Shown here in pieces: positions 34,235 to 43,105 of a stretch of 64,000 bases of DNA. The position numbers and the translations under genes were made by a program. Below the pieces are notes generated by a model. The model did not search any database. It was not told the DNA's origin and saw nothing but the letters and a program-made list of their open reading frames with translations. The stretch comes from Acidiluteibacter ferrifornacis (GTDB taxonomy: Bacteria; Bacteroidota; Bacteroidia; Flavobacteriales_E; Vicingaceae), in the NCBI RefSeq assembly GCF_009909615.1, contig NZ_WWNE01000012.1, forward strand, positions 248,001-312,000, written 5' to 3'. The stretch's first letter is position 1, and each line of letters starts with the position of its first letter.

Positions 34235-36604
34235 TTATTTCACCTTCTTGCTCGCTATCCATACTGCGATGGTTGAAAATCCAACAACAGAAATAGAGCT
34301 AATGGGCATTAGAATAGCGGCTGTAACAGGTGAGAGCAATCCTTGAACGGCAAAGCTGAGTCCAACAATATTGTACAGAAAGGATATGATAAAACTGATG
34401 ATAACAATTTTCTTTGCGCTTTTTGCAAAAGTTAAAATTTGATCCAATTGATTGAAAGCTTCCGCAGATAAAATAAGATCACAAGCAGGGGAGAAGGCAT
34501 TGACATCTTCTGCTAAAGCCACTCCTACGTTGCTCTTCTTTAACGCACCAGCATCATTGAGTCCATCTCCTACCATCATTACTTTTAAGTTCTGATTTTG
34601 CAACTGCTCGATATAATCCATCTTTTCTTTAGGACTTTGATTAAAAATTAATTCACTTCCTTTTGGAAACATAGAAATCAACCGATCCTTTTGCCCATCA
34701 TTATCACCAGAAATTAATGATAAACCATAGTTTGTACTTAATTTATTGAGAAGCTGATCTAATCCAGTTCGATATTCGTTGAATATGGTATAATACCCAA
34801 TGGGTTCATCATTGATGGAAATTGCAACAACTGAATCGTTAGTGTTTTTTATGTTCATCCCAACCCATTTGGGTGCACCGATTTTATAACGCAATTCTCC
34901 CACTTTTGCAGTTAATCCTTTTGCAGGAATTTCTTCAAATTCGCTTATAGTAGACCAAGTTTCTTGTTGAATGGAGTTAAATATCAGTCGACTAAGTGGA
35001 TGGTTCGATTGCCTTAATATGGTGTGAATATCGCTTTGTTGGGCAGCGGTTAGTGGGGTGCCATTGTAATTTACCGATTGGTTATTGCTATATGTTAGTG
35101 TGCCTGTTTTATCAAAAACAATATGATTTAGATTGGCCATATCTTCTACTACAGCAGATTCTCTTAAGTAACAATTTTGACGACCCAACCACCTGGTAGT
35201 GTGTCCAAAAGTAAAGGGTGCGGCTAACGCTAAAGCACAAGGACAAGCAACTATTAATACCGCAGAAACCACTTGAACAACGGCATGCAGTCCATTAGCC
35301 CATTGCAATACACCAGAAATGATGGCAATAATTAGGATAATTGGAGTAAACCATTCACTTATTTTATCGGTAATTTCTGAGAAATGATTGTGGGTTTTTA
35401 TGGTTTCTACCTGGTCGTTCCATAAGCTTGTCAACTTACTTTGAGATAAAGGTCGAAGTGCTTCTATTTCTATTGCTTCTCCTTGTTGACGACCTCCGGC
35501 ATAAATACGGTCACCAGATTCTTTACTGATGGGTTTGGACTCACCAGTAGCAAAACTATTATCAATTTGAGCGTCACCTCGAATTAATATTCCGTCAACG
35601 GGAATCAATTCTCCATTGTGAATTAAAATCCGGTCTCCTTTTTGAATTTCATTGACTGGAATGGTTTTCTCTTCGTTGTTTTTGATTCTAACAACTGATA
35701 TGGGAAAGTAGGCTTTATAATCTCTTTCGAAAGATAATCGGTGATAGGTTTTTTCTTGAAAAATACGTCCCAACAATAAAAAGAACAATAAACCACATAA
35801 AGAATCGAAATAGCCCGCTCCTGTTTGAGAAACGACTTCATAAAGACTTCTTATATAAAGCACCAAAACGCCTAATGCAATAGGAACATCAATGTTTAGC
35901 CGCTTACTTCTTAAACTGATCCATGCAGATTTGAAATAATCCCATCCACTATAAAAAGCTACTGGAGTGGCGATAAGTAGATTTAAATAGCCAAACCAAA
36001 CAGCAAACTCTTCATAGCTTTCAAGGTCTAATCCAAAGTATTCCGGCAAACTTAATAGCATGATGTTTCCAAAAGCAAACCCTGCCAAACCAACTTGATA
36101 CATTAATTTCCGACTGATGGCTTTCTTTTTCGGTTGATCAATACGGTCCAAGTTAATCTCTGGTTCATATCCGATATTGGCCAATAATTCTACTAATTGT
36201 CGGAGTGAAAATTCAGTATTAGAGAAGGTCACTGTAACTTCCTTTTTGAGAAAGTTAACTCTACTTTGTTGTATAGCAGGCTGCAAACGATATAGATTTT
36301 CCAACAGCCATAAACAAGAACTGCAATGTATCTGTGGTAAATATAAATGCGTTCTACTGATGGAATCGTCCTTGTAGTCTAATAACTGCTCTTTTATGTC
36401 TTCGTTTTCGAGGTAGGCAAACTTGTCTTGTTTCTGGACTTTAGGCGAAATGCCTGGCATTTGCTCCAGTTTGTAATAGTCGCATAAATCATTTTGATTT
36501 AAAATTTCATAAACAGTCTGACAACCTTGACAACAGAACGATTTATCTTCAAATTTTATTACTTCCTCTTTACAAGGATCTCCACAGTGGTAACAAGTTG
36601 TCAT
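34235..36604 (-). CDS. ccoI: Copper-translocating P-type ATPase CcoI (FixI)
   Basis: A 789-residue heavy-metal P1B ATPase. It opens with a cysteine-rich domain (CYHCGDPC and FCCQGCQTVYEIL), then an HMA-like domain with HCSSC, eight helices, the ion-pore motif CPCALALAAPFTFG, the phosphorylation site DKTGTLT and GDGLNDAGAL. The N-terminal Cys-rich domain and position beside the cco genes identify it as the copper supplier for cbb3 oxidase. It has its own FNR-like promoter shared with the divergent fnr gene. Confidence 0.95.
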   Translation of the reverse strand: MTTCYHCGDPCKEEVIKFEDKSFCCQGCQTVYEILNQNDLCDYYKLEQMPGISPKVQKQDKFAYLENEDIKEQLLDYKDDSISRTHLYLPQIHCSSCLWLLENLYRLQPAIQQSRVNFLKKEVTVTFSNTEFSLRQLVELLANIGYEPEINLDRIDQPKKKAISRKLMYQVGLAGFAFGNIMLLSLPEYFGLDLESYEEFAVWFGYLNLLIATPVAFYSGWDYFKSAWISLRSKRLNIDVPIALGVLVLYIRSLYEVVSQTGAGYFDSLCGLLFFLLLGRIFQEKTYHRLSFERDYKAYFPISVVRIKNNEEKTIPVNEIQKGDRILIHNGELIPVDGILIRGDAQIDNSFATGESKPISKESGDRIYAGGRQQGEAIEIEALRPLSQSKLTSLWNDQVETIKTHNHFSEITDKISEWFTPIILIIAIISGVLQWANGLHAVVQVVSAVLIVACPCALALAAPFTFGHTTRWLGRQNCYLRESAVVEDMANLNHIVFDKTGTLTYSNNQSVNYNGTPLTAAQQSDIHTILRQSNHPLSRLIFNSIQQETWSTISEFEEIPAKGLTAKVGELRYKIGAPKWVGMNIKNTNDSVVAISINDEPIGYYTIFNEYRTGLDQLLNKLSTNYGLSLISGDNDGQKDRLISMFPKGSELIFNQSPKEKMDYIEQLQNQNLKVMMVGDGLNDAGALKKSNVGVALAEDVNAFSPACDLILSAEAFNQLDQILTFAKSAKKIVIISFIISFLYNIVGLSFAVQGLLSPVTAAILMPISSISVVGFSTIAVWIASKKVK

Positions 36605-36640
36605 GTCTATTTATATTGACTCTAAACATTTTTATAGGAC

Positions 36641-36683
36641 CAAAATTCCTTTTAAATTCAACTCAAAAGTATGATATTTGTCA
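36641..36683 (-). promoter_or_regulatory. FNR-like box between ccoI and the fnr-type gene
   Basis: TGATATTTGTCA (36672-36683) is centred 36.5 bp from the end of a minus-strand -7-like element (GAATTTTG, 36641-36648) serving ccoI. On the plus strand the box overlaps GATATTTG (36673-36680), a -7-like element for the regulator gene, which would suit repression of the regulator by itself. Confidence 0.62.
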
Positions 36684-36702
36684 GGTATCAATTACGACTG
36701 TT

Positions 36703-37410
36703 ATGAAAGAAAAACTAGAGATTCCAAGTTGCCAAAAATGTGGCGCGAGACAAAAATCTGTTTTTTGTAGTCTTAACAGTGACCAACTCGTTCAACTCAA
36801 CGAGGAAAAGGGTTGCGATTTCTATTCCAAAGGGGAGATTATATTCAAAGAAGGCAGCTATTCTAAAGGACTTTTTTGTGTGAATAAAGGAAAGGTGAAG
36901 CTAAGTCGTTTGGGACAAAGCGGAAAGGAGCAGATTGTACGTTTTGCTACCGCAGGAGATGTTATGGGGTATAATTCCATGTTGAGTAAACGAGCATTAG
37001 GAGCTTCTGCCATTGCTTTAGAAGATAGTGTTGTGTGTTTTGTGCCCGCGGCTCATTTTTTTGAGTTAATCAAACAAGAGCCTGAATTTAGTTTGAAGAT
37101 GTTGGAATTAACAGCCAAAAACTGGGACAATGCATCGAAATTGATTACCAATATGGCTCAAAAAACCACTAAACAACGATTAGCTGAAATGTTATTGTGG
37201 TTAAAAGAAACTTTTGGTTTGGATAAAGACGACTGTATTGATGTTCAGCTTTCTAGAGAAGAAATTGCCAACATGGTGGGAACAGCCACGGAAGCAGTTA
37301 TTCGCTTATTAGCAGATTTTAAAAAGAACAAATTAATCAGTTTGGAAGGTAAACGTATTAAGCTATTAGACATCCACGGTTTAGTAATGATTGCTGATTT
37401 AGTGGATTGA
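36703..37410 (+). CDS. fnr: FNR-type transcription regulator with likely [4Fe-4S] cluster
   Basis: The start is taken at ATG 36703 (MKEKLEIPSCQKC), as the longer frame runs back into the ccoI gene. The 235-residue protein has a CRP-type sensor domain and a C-terminal helix-turn-helix (LSREEIANMVGTATEAVIRLLADF). Cysteines C10, C13 and C22 form an N-terminal group, and C112 in LEDSVVCFVP lines up with E. coli FNR C122, the fourth cluster ligand. Recognition-helix Glu and Arg are kept while the FNR Ser is Ile. It is the likely oxygen sensor for the cco genes. Confidence 0.87.
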   Translation: MKEKLEIPSCQKCGARQKSVFCSLNSDQLVQLNEEKGCDFYSKGEIIFKEGSYSKGLFCVNKGKVKLSRLGQSGKEQIVRFATAGDVMGYNSMLSKRALGASAIALEDSVVCFVPAAHFFELIKQEPEFSLKMLELTAKNWDNASKLITNMAQKTTKQRLAEMLLWLKETFGLDKDDCIDVQLSREEIANMVGTATEAVIRLLADFKKNKLISLEGKRIKLLDIHGLVMIADLVD

Positions 37411-37926
37411 TTTCAGTAAAGATCGCTTGATTCCTGGGCTCAATGATTCTAGATATTCTTCTGTAGTAAATAATTGAATGTCATTTTGTAACTCCGGATA
37501 CTTTTTTGCCACTTTCATCATTAGTTTTATGGCGGTGATTCGAGTTGAAGGAATCTTTTCTATGTTTTCCCAAATATTGGCACAGGTATCAAATAGGTAA
37601 CCTTCGAACTCTTCCTCTAAATCAAATACTTCAAATATTTTTAGCAACTCTCGTTGATGTCCATCTTCCTTGCCTTCAATTGATTTTATTATTCGCAATA
37701 AATGCGGCCTTAGTCGGTCATCATTTTTTTTTAAGCATCCTCTTAACACCCATGTTGCTCTCCAAGCCACCTGATGGCCTTCACCTAAACATAATTCAAG
37801 TAATCGATTAAACTCTTTAATGTCCTTATTGGCGGACTCAATGAGTTTAGCTTTGAAATTAGGTCCTCTAAAGAGAAGTTGCAGAGAATCTATTTGGGTA
37901 TTGTTGGTAGACAAATCAGATGGCAT
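37399..37926 (-). CDS. HEAT-like helical repeat protein, 175 aa
   Basis: The start is placed at ATG 37926 (MPSDLSTNN), because the longer frame overlaps the upstream gene. The protein is all-helical with HEAT-like pairs (AKLIESANKDIKEFNRLLEL, HQVAWRATWVLRGCLKKN, HLLRIIKSIEGKEDGHQREL, TRITAIKLMMKVAKKYPEL). It probably serves as a protein-binding scaffold. It starts 2 bp after the stop of the membrane protein gene, forming a two-gene operon, and overlaps the fnr 3' end by 12 bp. Confidence 0.72.
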   Translation of the reverse strand: MPSDLSTNNTQIDSLQLLFRGPNFKAKLIESANKDIKEFNRLLELCLGEGHQVAWRATWVLRGCLKKNDDRLRPHLLRIIKSIEGKEDGHQRELLKIFEVFDLEEEFEGYLFDTCANIWENIEKIPSTRITAIKLMMKVAKKYPELQNDIQLFTTEEYLESLSPGIKRSLLKSIH

Positions 37927-37928
37927 GT

Positions 37929-38438
37929 TTAAATATGGTCTTCGATGGTAAAGCCTGTACTTTTTTCTATGAAATGATGTAAAATTACTAATTGGTCGTG
38001 GCCTTTTTTCTGACCATAGTGTGAAGTGAGGTAAAGTGATAAAAACACAAGGATTAAGACAGGAGTGAGCCATAAAATGTGTGCAGATTTCTCCAATGAG
38101 AGGTTTGTCAGTCCAATAATAGCAATAATGATAATGGAAAACCCAATAGTAGCATAAAAGAAAACAAACATCGTCCAGATGGAAGGCTTGGGCCCATACA
38201 ATCCTCTCATTTCTGTTCCTTCGGGAGTTTCTTCAATAGAGATAACCAATTGTGGAGACCAATAATGTTGTTCTACTTTTGGAATGGTAATCGTCCCAAA
38301 ACCATGATTGATTTTACCTTTGCAAATACAGCCTTCAGTTTTTAAAAAACCATTAATCATTGCTTCAATTTCAGCTTGACTTTTAGAGGTTCTGACTTTA
38401 AAGCGTGGACGTATTTGTATAGGATGACTTTCAGACAT
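37929..38438 (-). CDS. Membrane protein with two central helices, 169 aa
   Basis: A cytoplasmic N-terminal domain of about 85 residues contains CICKGKINHGFGTITIP and IPKVEQHYWSPQLVISIE. Two adjacent helices follow (about 88-110 and 120-140) and then a short tail. I do not recognise a family. It is the first gene of an operon with the HEAT-like protein. Confidence 0.6.
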   Translation of the reverse strand: MSESHPIQIRPRFKVRTSKSQAEIEAMINGFLKTEGCICKGKINHGFGTITIPKVEQHYWSPQLVISIEETPEGTEMRGLYGPKPSIWTMFVFFYATIGFSIIIIAIIGLTNLSLEKSAHILWLTPVLILVFLSLYLTSHYGQKKGHDQLVILHHFIEKSTGFTIEDHI

Positions 38439-38579
38439 ATGGGGTTTCAGAATGCACTAAAAGTAATCAAATCTGTGAAAAAGTATTCATCTGACCTTAA
38501 ATACTCTATTGAAAAAATGGAAAAAAGAATTCAGTTTACAAGAATTTATACGTTTGTTTTTTGCGTAAATAGCTATATA

Positions 38580-39158
38580 TTAAGTCTTTTTTACGAATTC
38601 CGTTAAAATTACAATTTGCTGCCCGTTGACTTTTCCTTCTATTTGCGCAGCATTGTCGTGAACTAGAGAAATTCCTCGAACCGCCGTACCACGTTTAGCC
38701 GTAAAGTTGGCGCCTTTTACGTTCAAGTCTTTGATTAAAACCACAGAATCACCAGCTGTTAGTATAGCTCCATTGCTGTCTTTGTGAATGATACGATCTT
38801 CTTCTGCTAAATGGTCGTTACTAGCTTTAGCCCATTCTAAAGTTTCTTCTTCCATGTACATCATATCGATTAAATCTACTGGCCATCCTTCAGACTTTAA
38901 TTTGTGTAACATTCTCCAAGCTACAACTTGAACAGGTGGATTTGGATTCCACATACTATCATTTAAGCATCTCCAATGATTGGGATCAATGGCTTCCGAG
39001 TTTTCCAATTGAGTTCTACAAGTCTCGCATGCAAATACAGCACCATCAACTGTTTCACTAGGAGTCGGAGGAACCAAATAGATACCTAAGTTTTCAGTAG
39101 CTCCACATAATTCACATTTTGATTCACTTCTCGCTTGCAATTCTTTTTCAAAACTCAT
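38580..39158 (-). CDS. PhnA family protein
   Basis: A 192-residue protein. An N-terminal zinc ribbon (KCELCGA and ACETCRTQL) precedes the PhnA signature DSNGAILTAGDSVVLIKDLNVKGANFTAKRG (residues about 128-160, given here only by its ends: DSNGAIL to AKRG). The central part IDPNHWRCLNDSMWNPNPPV is also typical of the longer form. Despite the name it is not needed for phosphonate use, and its role is unclear. The C-terminus is a small KOW/SH3-like beta domain. Confidence 0.85.
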   Translation of the reverse strand: MSFEKELQARSESKCELCGATENLGIYLVPPTPSETVDGAVFACETCRTQLENSEAIDPNHWRCLNDSMWNPNPPVQVVAWRMLHKLKSEGWPVDLIDMMYMEEETLEWAKASNDHLAEEDRIIHKDSNGAILTAGDSVVLIKDLNVKGANFTAKRGTAVRGISLVHDNAAQIEGKVNGQQIVILTEFVKKT

Positions 39159-39226
39159 AAATTTCCCTTTAAATGCCGCAAAAGTAGACTTATTTCAAGA
39201 AACTAAAAATTGAACTTATTCCCCTT

Positions 39227-40657
39227 ATGAAAAACTATCAGTCGAATAACTACATCGCAGGGAAGTGGGAGCCAAAAGGAACAGGAGAATTCCAAGTTAT
39301 TTTAGATAAATATCAAGGTACCGAAATTGGTAAAATTCCACAAGCCTCAGAAGAACAGATGGAAGCAGCAATCGTTGCAGCCAATGAAGCTTTTGAAATC
39401 ACTAAAAAATGGTCGGCCGGCAAGCGTGCAGAAATGATGCAGAAGCTTTACGACAAGCTAAAAGAACGAAAAGACGAATTCATCAATATCATCATCAATG
39501 AAGGAGGGAAACCTCGCTCGTACGCCACTAATGAAGTAGATCGAAGTTTAACGACTTTGAGATTAGCAGTGGAAGAAGCCACTCGTTTTGGTGGAGAAGT
39601 AGTGCCAATGGACTGGGGCGCAGGAGAAGGGAAAACGGCATTTACAAAACGTTTTCCGATTGGCGTAATTGCTTGTATTACACCTTTTAACTTCCCCTTA
39701 AATCTAGTAATGCATAAAGTGGCTCCGGCATTGGCAACTGGCTGTACTACGATCATCAAACCTGCTCCTCAGGCGCCCATGTCGTGTTTGGCTTTTGCGG
39801 CATTGATGGAAGAAGTAGGTTATCCAGCAGGAGCCATCAATGTGTTGGTGTGCGATATTCCGGTAGCCGAGAAATTGGTGAAGGATGAGCGTGTTGCAAA
39901 ACTCTCTTTCACTGGAAGTGATAAAGTAGGCTGGTATTTGAAAAGCATTTGTGGCAAGAAAAAAGTAACCCTTGAGTTGGGAGGAAATGCTTCTGTAATT
40001 GTAGATGAAGACGTTAATGTGGAGTCGATTACTGACTTAGTAGCCAAAGGAGCTTACTTATATGCGGGACAGATCTGTATTTCTACGCAGCGAATTTTTG
40101 TACACGCTAAAGTGTTTGATCGTTTTCAATCAGCTTTTATTGCTTCTATTCAGAAATTGAAAGTGGGAGATGCGCAGGACAATGAGGTGTTGGTGGGGCC
40201 TGTGATTGATAAAGGACATTTGAACAGAATCAATGATTGGGTACAAGAAGCCAAACAAAAGGGAGCACAAGTGATATTGGGCGGAGCCGTTTTAAGCGAA
40301 CAGCACAACCTTTACGAACCAACACTGATCACCAATAGCAATTCGAGTATGAAAGTGGCTGCAGAGGAAGTATTTGGACCTGTAGCGGTATTGGAGAAAG
40401 CAAATAGCTTTGAAGAAGCCATTAAAATGACAAATGACTCTAAATATGGTTTGCAAGTGGGAGTTTTTACCAATTCGTTGAAAAACTTCAAATATGCCAC
40501 CGAAGAATTGGAAGTAGGAGGAGTGATTATGAATAATATTCCTGGTTTTAGAATCGATCACATGCCGTATGGTGGTGTAAAAGATTCAGGATTAGGAAGG
40601 GAAGGTATTAAATATGCCATGGAAGAAATGACCGAAGGGCGTTTGATCGTGTATTAA
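39227..40657 (+). CDS. Aldehyde dehydrogenase family protein
   Basis: A 476-residue NAD(P)-dependent dehydrogenase that oxidises an aldehyde to its acid. The visible landmarks are ITPFNFPLNLVMHKVAPALA (catalytic Asn region), LSFTGSDKVGW, the general base in VTLELGGNA, the nucleophile in YAGQICIS and EEVFGPVAVLEKA. The closest style is the non-phosphorylating glyceraldehyde/lactaldehyde-type group, but the substrate is not fixed. It is a single gene with a strong terminator. Confidence 0.9.
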   Translation: MKNYQSNNYIAGKWEPKGTGEFQVILDKYQGTEIGKIPQASEEQMEAAIVAANEAFEITKKWSAGKRAEMMQKLYDKLKERKDEFINIIINEGGKPRSYATNEVDRSLTTLRLAVEEATRFGGEVVPMDWGAGEGKTAFTKRFPIGVIACITPFNFPLNLVMHKVAPALATGCTTIIKPAPQAPMSCLAFAALMEEVGYPAGAINVLVCDIPVAEKLVKDERVAKLSFTGSDKVGWYLKSICGKKKVTLELGGNASVIVDEDVNVESITDLVAKGAYLYAGQICISTQRIFVHAKVFDRFQSAFIASIQKLKVGDAQDNEVLVGPVIDKGHLNRINDWVQEAKQKGAQVILGGAVLSEQHNLYEPTLITNSNSSMKVAAEEVFGPVAVLEKANSFEEAIKMTNDSKYGLQVGVFTNSLKNFKYATEELEVGGVIMNNIPGFRIDHMPYGGVKDSGLGREGIKYAMEEMTEGRLIVY

Positions 40658-40669
40658 TGTTATTTTTTT

Positions 40670-40710
40670 AACCGCCGTAGGGACTTGCATGCAACGTCCC
40701 TACGGCGGTT
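40670..40710. terminator. Long palindrome acting as bidirectional terminator
   Basis: A 15-bp perfect stem (40670-40684 with 40696-40710, arm AACCGCCGTAGGGAC) surrounds the palindromic loop TTGCATGCAA. T runs lie on both sides, between the convergent dehydrogenase and efflux genes. The core GTAGGGAC-TTGCATGCAA-CGTCCCTAC resembles a palindrome dispersed in many bacterial genomes. Confidence 0.88.
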
Positions 40711-40717
40711 TTTTTTA

Positions 40718-41815
40718 CTAATTCATTTTAGGAGACAAATTCCACAATTTGAATTGATCGTCTTTGTTGATTCCTTCTTTCAATTCGATGTTGATTCCAT
40801 CAGAAAGACCTGTTTTCACATATCTTTTTTCAAATTGCTGTTCCCCAATCATCACTTCTACGAAAGCTGAGTCACCATCAAATTGTAGTAGCGACTCAGG
40901 CAAAGCCAACACACTGTCTCTTCTATCCAACACAATATCAGCATTGGCGCTGTATCCTGCTCTAATGAATTGGTTTTCTTTTAATTTCACCGCGGCCTTA
41001 ATTTCAAATTGAATGGCGCCATCTTCCTCAATTCCTTTTGGAGAAATATATTCCAAAACTGCTCCAAATGTTTCGTTTTCAATAGCTCCGATTCTAAGAA
41101 TCAAGTCCATGCCTTCTTTAATTTTTCCTACTTCCGACTCATCTACCTTTCCTTCAAAAATCAAGTCGCTCATATCGGCTACAGAAGCCACAGTAGTACC
41201 GTCGTTCATGGTATTGGCTTCAATCACAGAGTTTCCTTCTTTAATCGGTACATCAAGCACCATTCCCGAAATAGTAGACCGAATCAATCGGTTGGTGGTA
41301 CTTTTGTTATTGGAAGTTTCTCCTTTTTGAATCAACTCTAAATTGTCTTGTGCAGCCTTTAGCTCTTCACTAGCTGACTTGTAGGCCAATTCAAAGGGCT
41401 GAAATTCAGCGGCAGCGATTACAGCTTTATCTTTTAACTCCTTGTTTCTTTCCAAGTCTAATTTGGCATTGTCCATATTGATTTTTGCTTGACGCAGTCG
41501 ATTTTCAGCATTGTTTAGACTCACCATATTGGGAATAATTTTCACCAAAGCGATTTTGTCCCCTTTCTGAATCATTTGTCCCGCCTCTACATAGATTTCG
41601 TCAATGATACCAGATACTTGTGGTTTGATTTCAATCTCTTTACGAGGAACAATAGAACCTGTAGCCACCGTCTTTTTGATGATGTCCGTGGTTAAGGTAC
41701 CTGTCGTTTGATAAACGGTAGGTACTTCCTCTGATTTGGAATACAAGAAATAAATCGTCCACACGAAAATCGCTAGTAATAGAATTCCGAGAAATATTTT
41801 AAAAAACTTTTTCAT
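40718..41815 (-). CDS. Periplasmic adaptor of a MacAB-type efflux system
   Basis: A 365-residue membrane fusion protein. The start is taken at ATG 41815 (MKKFFKIFLGILLL); one residue pair upstream is possible. There is one N-terminal helix, a lipoyl-type domain split around a helical hairpin (VSGIIDEIYVEAGQMIQKGD near 60-85, coiled coil about 105-165, SGMVLDVPIKEGNSVIE near 190-205) and a beta-barrel domain. It connects the inner-membrane ABC transporter to an outer-membrane channel. No TolC gene is present in the operon. Confidence 0.88.
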   Translation of the reverse strand: MKKFFKIFLGILLLAIFVWTIYFLYSKSEEVPTVYQTTGTLTTDIIKKTVATGSIVPRKEIEIKPQVSGIIDEIYVEAGQMIQKGDKIALVKIIPNMVSLNNAENRLRQAKINMDNAKLDLERNKELKDKAVIAAAEFQPFELAYKSASEELKAAQDNLELIQKGETSNNKSTTNRLIRSTISGMVLDVPIKEGNSVIEANTMNDGTTVASVADMSDLIFEGKVDESEVGKIKEGMDLILRIGAIENETFGAVLEYISPKGIEEDGAIQFEIKAAVKLKENQFIRAGYSANADIVLDRRDSVLALPESLLQFDGDSAFVEVMIGEQQFEKRYVKTGLSDGINIELKEGINKDDQFKLWNLSPKMN

Positions 41816-41846
41816 AATCAATGGTTTACTTTCTTGTTTGCTTTTA

Positions 41847-43103
41847 TTATTCTGTTCTAAGTGCTTCTATGGGTTTTATTTTTACTGCTTTGCGAGCAGG
41901 TATCAATCCTGCCAAAGCGCCGGAAATAATCAAGATCACCAAAGCGGTTAATGCCACTTGTAAATCTATTTCTGGATTCGTAAACATGCTGTCGCCGTCG
42001 GCAGGGCCAAGATTGGCTGCAATCAATTCAATTACACCAATACCACCTACGAGTCCAAAATAGCCCGCCAATCCCGTTAAAACGATGGATTCCATCATAA
42101 TTTGAGAGATGATAGAAGCAGGAGTGGCGCCAATGGCTCGACGAATCCCGATTTCTTTGGTTCGCTCTTTAATTACGATGAGCATAATGTTGGTGACTCC
42201 AATCACACCAGCCATCAAAGTACCAATGCCTACCACCCAAATCAAAGTAGAAATCGCTCCAAACAATCCGCTCATTTGCTTGAACTCTTTCTCAGCGTTG
42301 AATGATCCAAATGCTCTTTCGTCTTGTGGGGCTACTTTGTGTCGCTTTTTAAGAATATCGACGATTTTCTTTTCCACGGCTTCACCTGATGAATTGGGCT
42401 GAGCGGTTACAGCCATCCAACCCACAATGTTGCCATAATTAAACGCTTTTTGAAAGGTTGAAAATGGAACAAACAAGGTCTTCGTGTCTTTCTCTGCCTG
42501 ATTTCCTGACTTCTTGGTTTTCCAAACTCCAACGACTTTAAAGTACACTCCGTTGATTTTTACATTTTCATTGATTGGGCTTTTATCGCCAAACAAAACT
42601 TCTTTAACATTGGTACCAATAACCACTACTTTGCGCTTTTCTTCGATGTCCAATTGGTTGATGAATCGACCTTCTAAAATTTCCATCGGAGAGATGAATT
42701 GAATCTCAGGATAATCACCCATCACACTAAAGTTGCCCGACTTGGTTTTAAAACTCACATTATTGCCTCCATTGTAGCCTCTCAATTGATTTCGGGGTGC
42801 TAAATATTCTATTTCACTAACCCCGTGTTGTATGGCTTCCATGTCTTCATTATTCATATTGAATCTACGGCCCTTTGGAAGACCAGCATAGGGAACAGAG
42901 GTGCTTTGTGTCCAAATGAAAACACTATTGGTAACCGTGCCACCGAAACCACTAATAATCCCATTTTCCAATCCTTTTCCTGCACCCAACATTACCACCA
43001 GCATAAAAATACCCCACGATACCCCAAAAGCCGTCATGATGGTACGCAAAGTGTTCTTCCGAAGAGAACTGTATATTTCTTGCCATTTATCGCTGTCAAA
43101 CAT
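41847..43103 (-). CDS. ABC transporter permease, MacB/FtsX type (copy 1)
   Basis: A 418-residue permease with an N-terminal helix, a large MacB-type periplasmic domain (about 50-280) and an FtsX core of three helices at the end (LIWVVGIGTLMAGVIGVTNI, IVLTGLAGYFGLVGGIGVIE, ALVILIISGALAGLIPARKA). The coupling segment VIKERTKEIGIRRAIGATP contacts the ATPase. It is 2 bp downstream of a paralogous permease of equal length, and the two probably form a heterodimer. Confidence 0.92.
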   Translation of the reverse strand: MFDSDKWQEIYSSLRKNTLRTIMTAFGVSWGIFMLVVMLGAGKGLENGIISGFGGTVTNSVFIWTQSTSVPYAGLPKGRRFNMNNEDMEAIQHGVSEIEYLAPRNQLRGYNGGNNVSFKTKSGNFSVMGDYPEIQFISPMEILEGRFINQLDIEEKRKVVVIGTNVKEVLFGDKSPINENVKINGVYFKVVGVWKTKKSGNQAEKDTKTLFVPFSTFQKAFNYGNIVGWMAVTAQPNSSGEAVEKKIVDILKKRHKVAPQDERAFGSFNAEKEFKQMSGLFGAISTLIWVVGIGTLMAGVIGVTNIMLIVIKERTKEIGIRRAIGATPASIISQIMMESIVLTGLAGYFGLVGGIGVIELIAANLGPADGDSMFTNPEIDLQVALTALVILIISGALAGLIPARKAVKIKPIEALRTE

Positions 43104-43105
43104 AT

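Noticed and set aside
40292-40561. Antisense ORFs within the aldehyde dehydrogenase gene
   Set aside because: They are shadows of a strongly conserved coding frame with no signal or homology of their own.
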